Of a DNA stretch of 64,000 nt, positions 53,773 through 61,012 are shown one piece after another. A program made the translations under genes and the position numbers. Position 1 is the stretch's first letter; every line of letters begins with the position of its first letter. The notes under the pieces were generated by a model. The model was not told where the DNA came from. It worked only from the letters and a program-made list of their open reading frames with translations, and made no database searches. The DNA comes from JBHELB01 sp041859045 (lineage in GTDB: Bacteria; Hydrogenedentota; Hydrogenedentia; Hydrogenedentales; SLHB01): positions 62,001 to 126,000 of the forward strand of contig JBHELB010000026.1 in the NCBI GenBank assembly GCA_041859045.1. The letters are read 5' to 3'.

Positions 53773-53958
53773 GACCGGACTCCTTCGATGAAGACGGGCC
53801 TCTTCAGGTCTCCCGCCGCAGATACGCGGCGAGCGCGGTTGCCGTGAGACGCAAACTCCCTGGGGTTGCCGTTGGGCATGACACACGGTCGGTGCCTTGC
53901 TCGAGTCCGTTTCCACCCCGGTCACAGGAGCCGCTTCTTCGCGGAACCCATCCGCTAC
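53773..53958 (-). other. Long structured 5' leader of the CFI-box operon
   Basis: Between the promoter at 53959-53987 and the GTG at 53772 lie about 180 transcribed bases. The leader is GC-rich and can form several short hairpins, for example CGCCGC...GCGGCG near 53815-53835. I could not match it to a riboswitch class. Confidence 0.4.
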
Positions 53959-53987
53959 CTTATAGCATACCCCCCTTAGGGTGTCAA
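53959..53987 (-). promoter_or_regulatory. Promoter of the CFI-box operon
   Basis: On the minus strand, a perfect -35 TTGACA (53982-53987) and -10 TATAAG (53959-53964) are exactly 17 bases apart. Confidence 0.75.
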
Positions 53988-54138
53988 TAAAGAAAAGCCT
54001 CGCAATCCATACAGCCTCAATCGTTTAAGCAGTGCTTACCCTTTTCGCGCCCTCGGATTTTGAGGCTTGACGCGTCCCTTCGCGCCACGCCCAATCGCGC
54101 AAGCAACCGCCCGAAACTTACTTCTCCCAGGCTCCGGG
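53988..54138. other. Intergenic region between two-component genes and CFI-box operon
   Basis: These 151 bases follow the hybrid kinase stop and precede the CFI-box promoter. I see no terminator with a T run and no small gene. Confidence 0.5.
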
Positions 54139-55713
54139 CTACCTTACCGCCTCGGCACTCGGCTTGCCGTCCAGCGCGCGACGAATCGCGAGCGCTAACT
54201 GGGATAGGCTATAGGGTTTACGAATAAAATCGTGACTGCCCAGCGGGGCAAGCTCCGCCTCGATGCTGGCAGGGTCGTGGCCACTGGAAAACACCACCTT
54301 CACCCCAGGATCGATGGACTTGAGGCACTCGAAGCATTTCGGGCCATTCATCACCGGCATCGAGATGTCGAGCAGCACCAGATCGAACTCCCCGCTCCGA
54401 GCCTGATAGAGCGCAACCGCCTCGGCGCCGTCCGCGGCGACATGGGTCTTATATCCCAGTTTTTCAAGGAGTTGCGTCGCTACGCCTCGAATGATTTGTT
54501 CGTCGTCCACCACGAGAATCGTCTCGCTGCCTCCCGGAAGTCCCCGCACCCGAGGGGCCTCAGGCTGCGGCGCGGCATCGGCCACCAAGGGGAGAAAAAC
54601 CCGAAATATCGTGCCCTGACCGGGCGTACTTTGGACCGTGACATGGCCCTGATGATCGCGCACATTACGCCAGACGATCGCGAGACCCAACCCCGTGCCC
54701 TTTCGGTCGGTAAGGCTCTTGGTGGTGAAAAAGGGGTCAAAAAGCCGCTCAAGTACGGCGGACTCCATCCCGACTCCCGTATCTTCAACCTCTAGAACGG
54801 CATATTCCCCCCCCTCGAGCGTCAGTTGACTGGGCACGGTCTCCGAGCCTGCAGCGATCTTGCCCGTGCGCACCAGCAGCGTTCCGCCATCGGGCATGGC
54901 CTCCGCAGCATTGATGCATAGGTTAAGGAGCACCTGCTGGAGCATCCCGGCGCTTCCGCTGACCATGAGCGGTACGGGGAACTTCTTTTCGGAGAAACCG
55001 ATGTTCTTCGCGAGACTATGCTGTAATAACGCGCCTGTTTCCCGGATAACGGTATTCAGATCAAGCGGTTCAAAGCGGCGCAGTTGACGGCGACTCAGCG
55101 CGAGAAGCTGTTGGATGAGTTCCGACATGGAACGGCACGTCTGGTGTACTTGGCGAAGATCGGACTCGATATCGGTGCCCGCCGCCTTCATCATGGCCAG
55201 TTCCACGTAGCCCATGATGCCGGTGAGCATGTTATTGAAGTCGTGCGCGACACCGCCGGCCAGTTGGCCGATGCTCTCGAGCTTCTGGGCCTGGCGCAGG
55301 TCCTCCTCGAGAGAAAGCTTCTCCTGACGCAATTGGTATTGGGCCAACGCCGATTCGATCGCGCGCCGGAGCATATCGGGGGTGAGATCGCCTTTGACCA
55401 AGTAGTCGGCCGCGCCGGAACGGACGATGTCTATCGCGACACGGTGATCGGCCTGTCCCGTCAACACGATAATGGGGCGATCGACCCCCTTGGTCAAAAT
55501 TCGCTTGATAACGGCCAACCCCGTCACGGGCCCCAGGTAGTGATCCAGGAAAATCAGGTCAAACGACCACTCGTCCAGCGCCGTCAAGGCCTCTTCCACC
55601 GTATCGAATGGGTGATAATCGACCTTCCACCCCGGGATTTCCTCCAAATAGCGTCGCAGGAGTTCGAGATCGCCGGGACTATCGTCCAACGCGAGTATGG
55701 AGTAAGTGTTCAC
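54139..55713 (-). CDS. Hybrid histidine kinase, REC-HisKA-HATPase-REC
   Basis: A 524-residue soluble protein. Residues 1-125 are a receiver (ALDDSPGD, phospho-Asp in LIFLDHYLG, Lys in YLVKGD). HisKA follows at about 145-210 with GGVAHDFNNMLTGIMG carrying the phospho-His. The HATPase spans 255-375 (NLCINAAEAMPDGG, DTGVGM, GTGLGLAIV). A second receiver at 400-515 has VVDDEQ and LVLLDISMPVMNG. There is no sensor or membrane segment, so it takes its input from partners. It is the third gene of an operon with a Cache-PAS kinase and a single receiver; a phosphorelay among them is likely. Confidence 0.9.
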   Translation of the reverse strand: MNTYSILALDDSPGDLELLRRYLEEIPGWKVDYHPFDTVEEALTALDEWSFDLIFLDHYLGPVTGLAVIKRILTKGVDRPIIVLTGQADHRVAIDIVRSGAADYLVKGDLTPDMLRRAIESALAQYQLRQEKLSLEEDLRQAQKLESIGQLAGGVAHDFNNMLTGIMGYVELAMMKAAGTDIESDLRQVHQTCRSMSELIQQLLALSRRQLRRFEPLDLNTVIRETGALLQHSLAKNIGFSEKKFPVPLMVSGSAGMLQQVLLNLCINAAEAMPDGGTLLVRTGKIAAGSETVPSQLTLEGGEYAVLEVEDTGVGMESAVLERLFDPFFTTKSLTDRKGTGLGLAIVWRNVRDHQGHVTVQSTPGQGTIFRVFLPLVADAAPQPEAPRVRGLPGGSETILVVDDEQIIRGVATQLLEKLGYKTHVAADGAEAVALYQARSGEFDLVLLDISMPVMNGPKCFECLKSIDPGVKVVFSSGHDPASIEAELAPLGSHDFIRKPYSLSQLALAIRRALDGKPSAEAVR

Positions 55714-55742
55714 TGCGTTGCTTTGCTCCTTGACCGCTCAGA

Positions 55743-56204
55743 CTAATCTATACTGGGGGGCAACTTCACAACCCTGAACCAATATTCCTCCAAAGACGAC
55801 ACGGCGCGCAGAAAATGTTCCCAGTCCACCGGTTTGGGAATATACGAATTGGCGCCCAGCCCGTACGAACGCAGAATATCCTCCTCTTGTCGTGACGTGG
55901 TCAGCACAACGACGGCAATGGTTTTCAGGCGCGAATCCTCGCGGATTTGGCGTAACACCTCGCGTCCGTCAATTTTTGGGAGGTTCAGGTCCAGCAAGAC
56001 CAAGTCGGGACGCGGAGAGCGGGCCGGATCGGCGAATTCACCCCGGCGGAACAAGTAGTCAAGCGCCGCTTCGCCATTCTCGACCACCCGCACGTCATTG
56101 CGGAAGTGGCCGTCCTTCAAGGCCCGGCACGTGAGTTCACGGTCCCCCGGATCATCCTCCACGAGCAGGATGGTCGCCGATCTCTCTTCTTTACTCCCCA
56201 TCAT
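55743..56204 (-). CDS. Rcp1-like single-domain response regulator
   Basis: A 153-residue receiver starting at 56204, where AGGAG lies seven bases upstream. LLVEDDPGDRELT, LVLLDLNLPKIDGREVL (phospho-Asp) and VVLTTSRQEEDI...NSYIPKP (Thr and Lys) are the receiver residues. The length and the DLNLPKIDG motif match Rcp1-type regulators that serve phytochrome-like kinases. It starts 14 bases inside the end of the upstream sensor kinase gene, indicating translational coupling and a cognate pair. Confidence 0.9.
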   Translation of the reverse strand: MMGSKEERSATILLVEDDPGDRELTCRALKDGHFRNDVRVVENGEAALDYLFRRGEFADPARSPRPDLVLLDLNLPKIDGREVLRQIREDSRLKTIAVVVLTTSRQEEDILRSYGLGANSYIPKPVDWEHFLRAVSSLEEYWFRVVKLPPSID

Positions 56205-58002
56205 AGCTCGTCTCCTCTTCGGACAACGAAAAACGGAAATGGGCTCCGCGGCCAGGCTCCGACTCGACCCAGAGGCGGCCTCCGTGCCGCTCAATCACTT
56301 TACCGCAAATGGCTAACCCAATACCGCTTCCTTCATATTCCGCGCGGCTGTGTAGCCGTTTGAACGGTTCGAACACCTGGGCCATATATTCCGGCGCGAT
56401 CCCGATGCCGTTATCGGCCACCCCAAAAACCATGGTACCGTCGATCTTTTCGACGGTGAAGCGAATGAGCGGCTGCTCGGCGGAACAGAACTTCAATGCG
56501 TTGCCGATGAGATTTTGGTACACCTGGGTCAGTAGCGTCTTGTCCGCATAGACATGGGGATTTCGTGAGCGGAAGATCTGCGGAGATCGCTCTTGCAGGG
56601 ATGTCGACAGCGTGTTAAGGGCTTGGTCGATGCAGTCGTCGAGTGAGATCCACTGTCGAACCATCTCGGATTTGCCCGCGCGCGATAGTTGCAGCAGCCC
56701 TTGAACAAGCGCCTGCATTTGCCGGGCGGATTCGGCGATAAAGCGCAGGTCGGATGCGGCACGTTCGGGCAATTGCCTATCCTGAAGATCGCCGGGCAGC
56801 ATGCCGCTGAACGCCATCAGTTTGCGCAGCGGTTCTTGCAGATCGTGGCTGGCCATGTAGGTGAACTGGTCCAATTCGCGGTTACGCCGCGTAAGTTCCG
56901 CGTTCGTTCGCGCGAGTTCGCGCGCTTGCCTCGCCAAGAAGGCCTCTCCATGTTTGCGCTCGGTAATATCGCGATTCGACGCCCAGCGCCCCATGTGGCG
57001 GCCATCGCTATCGCGCGCGGCGCGGCAGGTGTGGCTGATCCAGCGCACTTCGCCGGCGCGGGTGCGTACGCGCAGATCCAGCGACAGCGTGGCGTCGGCT
57101 TTGCAGTACGCGCAGCGGTGCAGGGCCCAGAGACCGGCGTCGTCCTCGTGAACGATGCGGGGGAGTAACTCGGGGTCTGCCTCGAATTCCTCAGGGGCGT
57201 ACCCGGTGATGTCGCGGCACGCGGGCGAGGAGTAGAGCATCCGGCCGTCGTCGGCGCTCAGGAAGATCCAGTCAGACGCGGATTCCGCCAGCAAGCGAAA
57301 GCGCGCCTCGCGATCTCGGAGGAGCGCTTCGGTCCTTGTGCGGGCGGATTCCGCCGCCGCTCCACGTGTGGCCGCATATCCCGCCACCAAGAGAATAAGA
57401 ATGAACGACCCCGCGATAAGCTGCTGGAGCCGCGCGCGCAACGCCCCCACCCGTTTGGCGGTGGCATCGGCGTAGACGCCGGTTCCTATGATCCACCCCC
57501 ATTGCGGGTACAGCACGACATGGGAGCGTTTGCCCCGCGACTTATCGGGGTTGAGCAGCGGCGCCCAGGTGTATTCCACAAAGCCGCCTCCCTCTCGGAG
57601 CGCGCAATCCAAGAACGCCCTATAGAGGAGAAAACCCTTTACGTCCGTGACTTCAAGAACGTTCTGTCCCTCACGCTCGGGAGTGCTCGGATTCAGGATA
57701 AGTTTGCCCGTGGTGTCGAGCACAAAATAGTAATCCGTCGTGGGGTCGCCGTGGCGCAGGGCTCGAAGTTGATGGATTGCCATCTCCTGCGCGCGTTCGA
57801 GCGTCATTCGCCCGAGTTTGACTTCTTCATTGAACGAATCGAGCAGGCGGCATGGAAGAACCGTGAGTTCGACGAGGTTTTCGCGCTCCTGCTCCAGCGC
57901 CAATTGTTCGAACCGCGGGTAAACGTAATAGTGAATTCCGAGCGCGAACACGAACAGGACCGCAAGTGGAGGCGCCACGAATTTCAGAAACGTTCGTTTC
58001 AT
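56191..58002 (-). CDS. Membrane sensor histidine kinase, Cache-PAS-HisKA-HATPase
   Basis: A 603-residue kinase. A membrane helix at 8-27 and another at about 207-225 enclose a periplasmic Cache domain (about 30-200; YYFVLDTTGKLILNPS, GWIIGTGVYAD). A PAS domain with PAC (about 245-375; DWIFLSADDGRML, ASNRDITERK) follows. HisKA has MASHDLQEPLRKLMAFSG with the phospho-His, and the HATPase has NLIGNALKFC, DNGIGIAPEYM and GSGIGLAICGK. The start at 58002 gives a normal short cytoplasmic tail; 58014 is an alternative. The Cache domain implies sensing of a small extracellular ligand. Confidence 0.9.
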   Translation of the reverse strand: MKRTFLKFVAPPLAVLFVFALGIHYYVYPRFEQLALEQERENLVELTVLPCRLLDSFNEEVKLGRMTLERAQEMAIHQLRALRHGDPTTDYYFVLDTTGKLILNPSTPEREGQNVLEVTDVKGFLLYRAFLDCALREGGGFVEYTWAPLLNPDKSRGKRSHVVLYPQWGWIIGTGVYADATAKRVGALRARLQQLIAGSFILILLVAGYAATRGAAAESARTRTEALLRDREARFRLLAESASDWIFLSADDGRMLYSSPACRDITGYAPEEFEADPELLPRIVHEDDAGLWALHRCAYCKADATLSLDLRVRTRAGEVRWISHTCRAARDSDGRHMGRWASNRDITERKHGEAFLARQARELARTNAELTRRNRELDQFTYMASHDLQEPLRKLMAFSGMLPGDLQDRQLPERAASDLRFIAESARQMQALVQGLLQLSRAGKSEMVRQWISLDDCIDQALNTLSTSLQERSPQIFRSRNPHVYADKTLLTQVYQNLIGNALKFCSAEQPLIRFTVEKIDGTMVFGVADNGIGIAPEYMAQVFEPFKRLHSRAEYEGSGIGLAICGKVIERHGGRLWVESEPGRGAHFRFSLSEEETSYDGE

Positions 58003-58466
58003 CACAGCGTTCATCCCCAGAAAAAGCACCGCGAGAAGCATAGGCCAGCGCCCTAGAGATTGTCACGCGAAATCGACGCGCGCCCATAGCGCACGTTTTC
58101 TCGGAAGAGGAGTCCAAGGACGCGCCCCGCAAGCATCGGGGTGCGCCATGATTTTGCGCGTTTTCAGTGCGCCTTCCAGCGGCGGTCCTCAGCATGAGAG
58201 GAAGCAAAATTGACTTGGATTCCCTCTTCCCTTTGAGGCAGTGGTTTTTGCAGTGACACCCCCTGAAAGTGAAACGCGGTAACACAGTCTATAGGGGCGC
58301 ATTGGATACCCCTGCCAAATGCAACGGCGTCGCGGTCGCGGCGCGCAGGTTGCACAGATAGGAGAAGGCTGGCAGATGGCGCAATTGACGGGAAGTGGTC
58401 GAGTCGATACGGCTGGAAGAGGTAGTCTCATTCGTCTGGGGAGAGCGATACAAATCGTTCTAGCCT
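58003..58466. other. Region between sensor kinase and toxin gene
   Basis: About 460 bases with no certain gene. A ribosome site (AGGAG) and ATG at 58376 open a frame whose first ~36 codons run toward the toxin gene but in another frame. A shift of one base at the A run near 58480-58484 would join the two. No clear promoter is visible. The left edge of the toxin island probably lies here. Confidence 0.4.
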
Positions 58467-59006
58467 ATGACCGAAGTGCAAAAACGAGCGGCCCCACCCG
58501 AGAAAGTACGCGCTGGAAGAGCTGGCGCCAGGTTAGGGCCTGCAACTTGCGCCGCGTGCAGGGCGCGGCACGGCACGATATACGCCGTGAACGAGAGCCC
58601 ACCGGACGGGCCGCCATTACACCCGAATTGCCGTTGCACTCTCGAAGCGCTGTCGTTTATTCAGGCGGGTCATGCTACCGACAAAGGCGAAGAGGGCGCG
58701 GACTACTGGCTGCTGATGTATGGCGAACTCCCGGAGTACTACATCTCGACGGCGGAGGCCATACGATTGGGCTGGATACGGAAAAAGGGAAATCTGGCAG
58801 AAGTTCTGCCTGGGCGTATGATTGGTGGGGATGTCTTCGAGAACAGCGAAGGTAGACTGCCCGATGCGTTCGGGCGGGTATGGTATGAAGCGGATGTCGA
58901 CTATACTGATGGGCGACGCAATTCGAAAAGAGTCCTATTTTCAAACGACGGCCTGGTGTTCTTTACGGATGACCATTATCTGACATTCACGGAAGTCGGA
59001 CTGTAA
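58467..59006 (+). CDS. Barnase-type ribonuclease toxin with N-terminal HPNCRC motif
   Basis: A 179-residue protein. Residues about 88-179 align with barnase throughout: YYISTAEAIRLGW, KGNLAEVLPGRMIGGDVFEN, LPDAFGRVWYEADVDYT and RRNSKRVLFSNDGL. The catalytic Glu (YEAD), both Arg (RRNS, KRVL) and His (DDHYLTF) are kept. The position of barnase Lys27 is Thr. Residues 25-58 hold CAACRARHGTIY...LHPNCRC, a Cys/His motif found at the end of Mu gpF/SPP1 gp7-like head proteins that are often fused to toxins. No signal peptide or secretion domain and no good ribosome site are present, so the N-terminus may be lost. Three barstar genes follow. Confidence 0.88.
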   Translation: MTEVQKRAAPPEKVRAGRAGARLGPATCAACRARHGTIYAVNESPPDGPPLHPNCRCTLEALSFIQAGHATDKGEEGADYWLLMYGELPEYYISTAEAIRLGWIRKKGNLAEVLPGRMIGGDVFENSEGRLPDAFGRVWYEADVDYTDGRRNSKRVLFSNDGLVFFTDDHYLTFTEVGL

Positions 59007-59027
59007 GCTGAAGAGGAGAAATGCACA

Positions 59028-59357
59028 ATGACTGAGAATAAAGGGGGCAGCGGCGAGATGATGCCGTACACACCGATCACGGAGAATCCCATCAAGATCG
59101 ACCTGAAAGAGTGGAAGTCGCGTTTTGACATCTTCGGGTTGCTCAAGAGAAAGTTGGGATTGCCCGGTGACTGCGGTGAAAACTGGGACGCGATCTGGGA
59201 CATGGCTAAATGGTTCACGGATGAGTCCGTTACCATCGAATTTTATGGCGTATCGGCAGCCCGAGAGAGGTTTCCCAGAGATGTGGAGATTATGTTGAGG
59301 GTGTTTGGGCGCCTCCAGAGAGAGTGCCCCTGCATTGAGCATGTGGTGATCGACTGA
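59028..59357 (+). CDS. Barstar-family immunity protein 1
   Basis: A 109-residue barstar homologue 21 bases after the barnase gene, with GAGGAG nine bases before the ATG. IDLKEWKSRFDIFGLLKRKLGL corresponds to helix 1. CGENWDAIWD carries both aspartates that in barstar (Asp35, Asp39) plug the barnase active site. VTIEFYGVSAARERF and the last helix follow. As the nearest barstar it is probably the cognate inhibitor of the intact toxin. It differs from its two paralogues mainly around the binding helix and in the last 40 residues. Confidence 0.93.
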   Translation: MTENKGGSGEMMPYTPITENPIKIDLKEWKSRFDIFGLLKRKLGLPGDCGENWDAIWDMAKWFTDESVTIEFYGVSAARERFPRDVEIMLRVFGRLQRECPCIEHVVID

Positions 59358-59359
59358 CG

Positions 59360-59434
59360 CTCCTGTTCCCGAACGCCGGTTTATTCCTCTTCATGAGCCG
59401 TCATTACCGGATGCTTACGGAGATCGGACTGTGA
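59360..59434 (+). pseudogene. Barnase C-terminal relic 1
   Basis: Read in frame from 59360, this spacer encodes LLFPNAGLFLFM, SRHYRMLTEIGL and a stop. Aligned without gaps to the last 24 residues of the intact barnase (from VLFSNDGL to TEVGL and stop), 12 are identical, including the catalytic-His region HY and the terminal TE-x-GL. The rest of the toxin gene is absent. Confidence 0.8.
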
Positions 59435-59454
59435 ACAAGTAGGAGAAGTACGCG

Positions 59455-59784
59455 ATGGAGAAGGACAAAAAATCCGGCTACCAACTGATGCCATACACAC
59501 CGATTACGGAGAATCCTATCAGGATCGACCTCAAAGAATGGAAATCGTATCCCGATATTTTCGGATTGCTCAAGCGAAAGTTGGGGCTACCGGGCAATTG
59601 TGGTGAGAATTGGGATGCAATCTGGGACGTTGTATGGCACCTCAGTGATGTGCCCGTTACCATCGAATTTCATGGCGTATCTACAGCCCGGGAACGATTC
59701 CCCGAGGACGTGGACATAATGCTCAAGATATTTCATGATCTTCACAAAGGCTGGCCTCACATTGAGTATGTTGAGATCGGTTGA
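59455..59784 (+). CDS. Barstar-family immunity protein 2
   Basis: A 109-residue barstar homologue with AGGAG nine bases before its ATG. The core PYTPITENPIRIDLKEWKS and GENWDAIWD are shared with barstar 1. The binding-helix flank (DVVWHLSDVP) and the C-terminus (HDLHKGWPHIEYVEIG) are different. It is preceded by a barnase C-terminal relic, so it probably once neutralised a toxin now lost, and may still protect against that toxin from neighbours. Confidence 0.93.
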   Translation: MEKDKKSGYQLMPYTPITENPIRIDLKEWKSYPDIFGLLKRKLGLPGNCGENWDAIWDVVWHLSDVPVTIEFHGVSTARERFPEDVDIMLKIFHDLHKGWPHIEYVEIG

Positions 59785-59790
59785 GGGGGC

Positions 59791-59857
59791 CTGTTTCCAA
59801 TCGTCGGTTGACTGTTTTTTACGCCATTGCCAGCCAGTCATGGAGATCGGACTATAA
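59791..59857 (+). pseudogene. Barnase C-terminal relic 2, degenerate
   Basis: One frame from 59791 reads LFPIVG, stop, LFFT, matching barnase LFSNDGLVFFT position for position. After a frame change the end reads MEIGL and a stop (to 59857), matching TEVGL and stop. It is an older, frameshifted copy of the same toxin tip. Confidence 0.65.
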
Positions 59858-59882
59858 CCAGTTCGTTCAAAAGGAGTCCGTG

Positions 59883-60212
59883 ATGCCTGAAAAAAGAGAA
59901 CTGACCGAAGAGGAGAAGGCGTACAAGCCCATTACGGAGAATCCCATCAGGATCGACCTCAAAGAATGGAAGTCGCTTTTTGACATCTTCGGGTTGCTCA
60001 AGAGGAAGTTGGGTCTACCCGATTTCTGCGGTGAGAACTGGGACGCGATCTGGGACCTGGTTAAAGGGTTTACGGATGAGTCTGTTACCATCGAATTCTA
60101 TGGCGTGTCAGCAGCCCGAGAACGATTCCCCGAGGACGTGGATATCATGCTGAAGATATTTCATGATCTTCACAGAGGCTGGCCTCACATTGAGTATGTT
60201 GTGATCGATTGA
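59883..60212 (+). CDS. Barstar-family immunity protein 3 (mosaic)
   Basis: A 109-residue barstar homologue starting at 59883, where AAGGAG lies seven bases upstream. GENWDAIWD is intact. The middle (FTDESVTIEFYGVSAARERF) equals barstar 1, while the following EDVDIMLKIFHDLHRGWPHIEYV equals barstar 2 and the last VVID equals barstar 1 again. The N-terminus (MPEKRELTEEEKAYKP) is its own. The pattern indicates recombination or gene conversion between the paralogues. Confidence 0.93.
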   Translation: MPEKRELTEEEKAYKPITENPIRIDLKEWKSLFDIFGLLKRKLGLPDFCGENWDAIWDLVKGFTDESVTIEFYGVSAARERFPEDVDIMLKIFHDLHRGWPHIEYVVID

Positions 60213-60214
60213 CA

Positions 60215-60286
60215 CTCCCGTTCCCAAACGCCGCTTTATCCCTCTTCATGAGCCGTCATTACCGGATGTTCACGGAAATCGCATGG
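60215..60286 (+). pseudogene. Barnase C-terminal relic 3 and start of a lost fourth barstar
   Basis: The frame reads LPFPNAALSLFM and SRHYRMFTEIA, nearly the same as relic 1, but its stop is lost. It is followed by a sequence (60287-60320) matching the leader and ATG of barstar 3. After about five codons the similarity ends where the promoter of the next gene begins, so a fourth module was truncated here. Confidence 0.7.
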
Positions 60287-60356
60287 CAACCAGTTCGTTT
60301 GAAAGGGAGTTGTGATGCCCAAGGAGGGCACCCCGAGAAAAGGCGCTTCGGTCGAT

Positions 60357-60384
60357 TTGAATCCACCGCGTGCTCTGGTATAAT
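60357..60384 (+). promoter_or_regulatory. Promoter of the zinc-ribbon gene at 60447
   Basis: TTGAAT at 60357-60362 and a perfect TATAAT at 60379-60384 are 16 bases apart, with TG at the extended -10 position. The transcript would begin near 60391. Confidence 0.7.
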
Positions 60385-60446
60385 CGCGCCGCCCACAGAG
60401 TGGGTGTGTGTTCTAGTACAGAAATAAAAGAGGAGGCCGTTTCGGC

Positions 60447-60932
60447 ATGGGCATCAAGTACGTGTGTCCGAAGTGCAACCGACGATTCACCGAATGGGGC
60501 GCGGAAAAGGCGGGGTTCAAGTGCCCGCACGACGAGTGGTGCCCCAAGGAGGCCACCGACGACATCGAATTGGTCCGGGTGGGGTCCGCCGAGGACAAGT
60601 CTTCGAAGCGGGCTTCGTTGCGCCGGGCGACGCGCCGGGCCGCTCCCGCGCCGCGCGTTGTGCCTGATGAGGAAGAGGCCGTTGTGGTGGAAGGCGAGGA
60701 AACCGAGGAAGAGGACGAGGACGTCGAGGAAGAAGAAACCTTCGTTCCCGTTGAGGATGAAGAGGGCGAAGCCTTCCGAAACCCCGCCGAGACTCTGCTG
60801 GACGACACGGACGATGCCGACGAGCTCGACCTGGAGACGGATGACGAGTTGTCTTTCGGGGAAACCGGTATTGCGCCGTCGGACGAGCCCCTGGAAGACT
60901 CCGAGGATTTAGGCGAGGACTGGCGTCCGTAG
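60447..60932 (+). CDS. Zinc-ribbon protein with acidic disordered tail
   Basis: A 161-residue protein. YVCPKCNRRFTEWG...FKCPHDEWCP (5-32) is a zinc ribbon with four Cys. A basic patch (KRASLRRATRR) follows, and residues 75-161 are almost all Glu, Asp and small residues, so disordered. It resembles the two zinc-ribbon proteins at 1.7-3.4 kb only in the ribbon. Function unknown; nucleic-acid or protein binding is plausible. Confidence 0.7.
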   Translation: MGIKYVCPKCNRRFTEWGAEKAGFKCPHDEWCPKEATDDIELVRVGSAEDKSSKRASLRRATRRAAPAPRVVPDEEEAVVVEGEETEEEDEDVEEEETFVPVEDEEGEAFRNPAETLLDDTDDADELDLETDDELSFGETGIAPSDEPLEDSEDLGEDWRP

Positions 60933-60977
60933 ACGGCGGGACTAAACCGGCTCGCCGTAACGCGAGAATGCAATTGT

Positions 60978-61001
60978 GGCGGCTCTCATACGGGAGCCGC
61001 C
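60978..61001. terminator. Bidirectional hairpin between convergent genes
   Basis: GGCGGCTCTC and GGGAGCCGCC form a 10-bp stem with one G-T wobble and an ATAC loop, followed on the plus strand by an AT-rich stretch with short T runs. It lies between two convergent genes and probably stops transcription from both. Confidence 0.5.
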
Positions 61002-61012
61002 ATACATTATTT

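Noticed and set aside
53776..53925. An upstream ATG for the large CFI-box protein
   Set aside because: It would put 51 polar residues before the signal peptide; the GTG at 53772 has a well-spaced GGAG and places the signal peptide at the N-terminus.
53773..53958. A cyclic-di-GMP riboswitch suggested by an ACGCAAA stretch in the leader region
   Set aside because: The motif is on the plus strand while the gene is on the minus strand, and the other conserved GEMM segments are missing.
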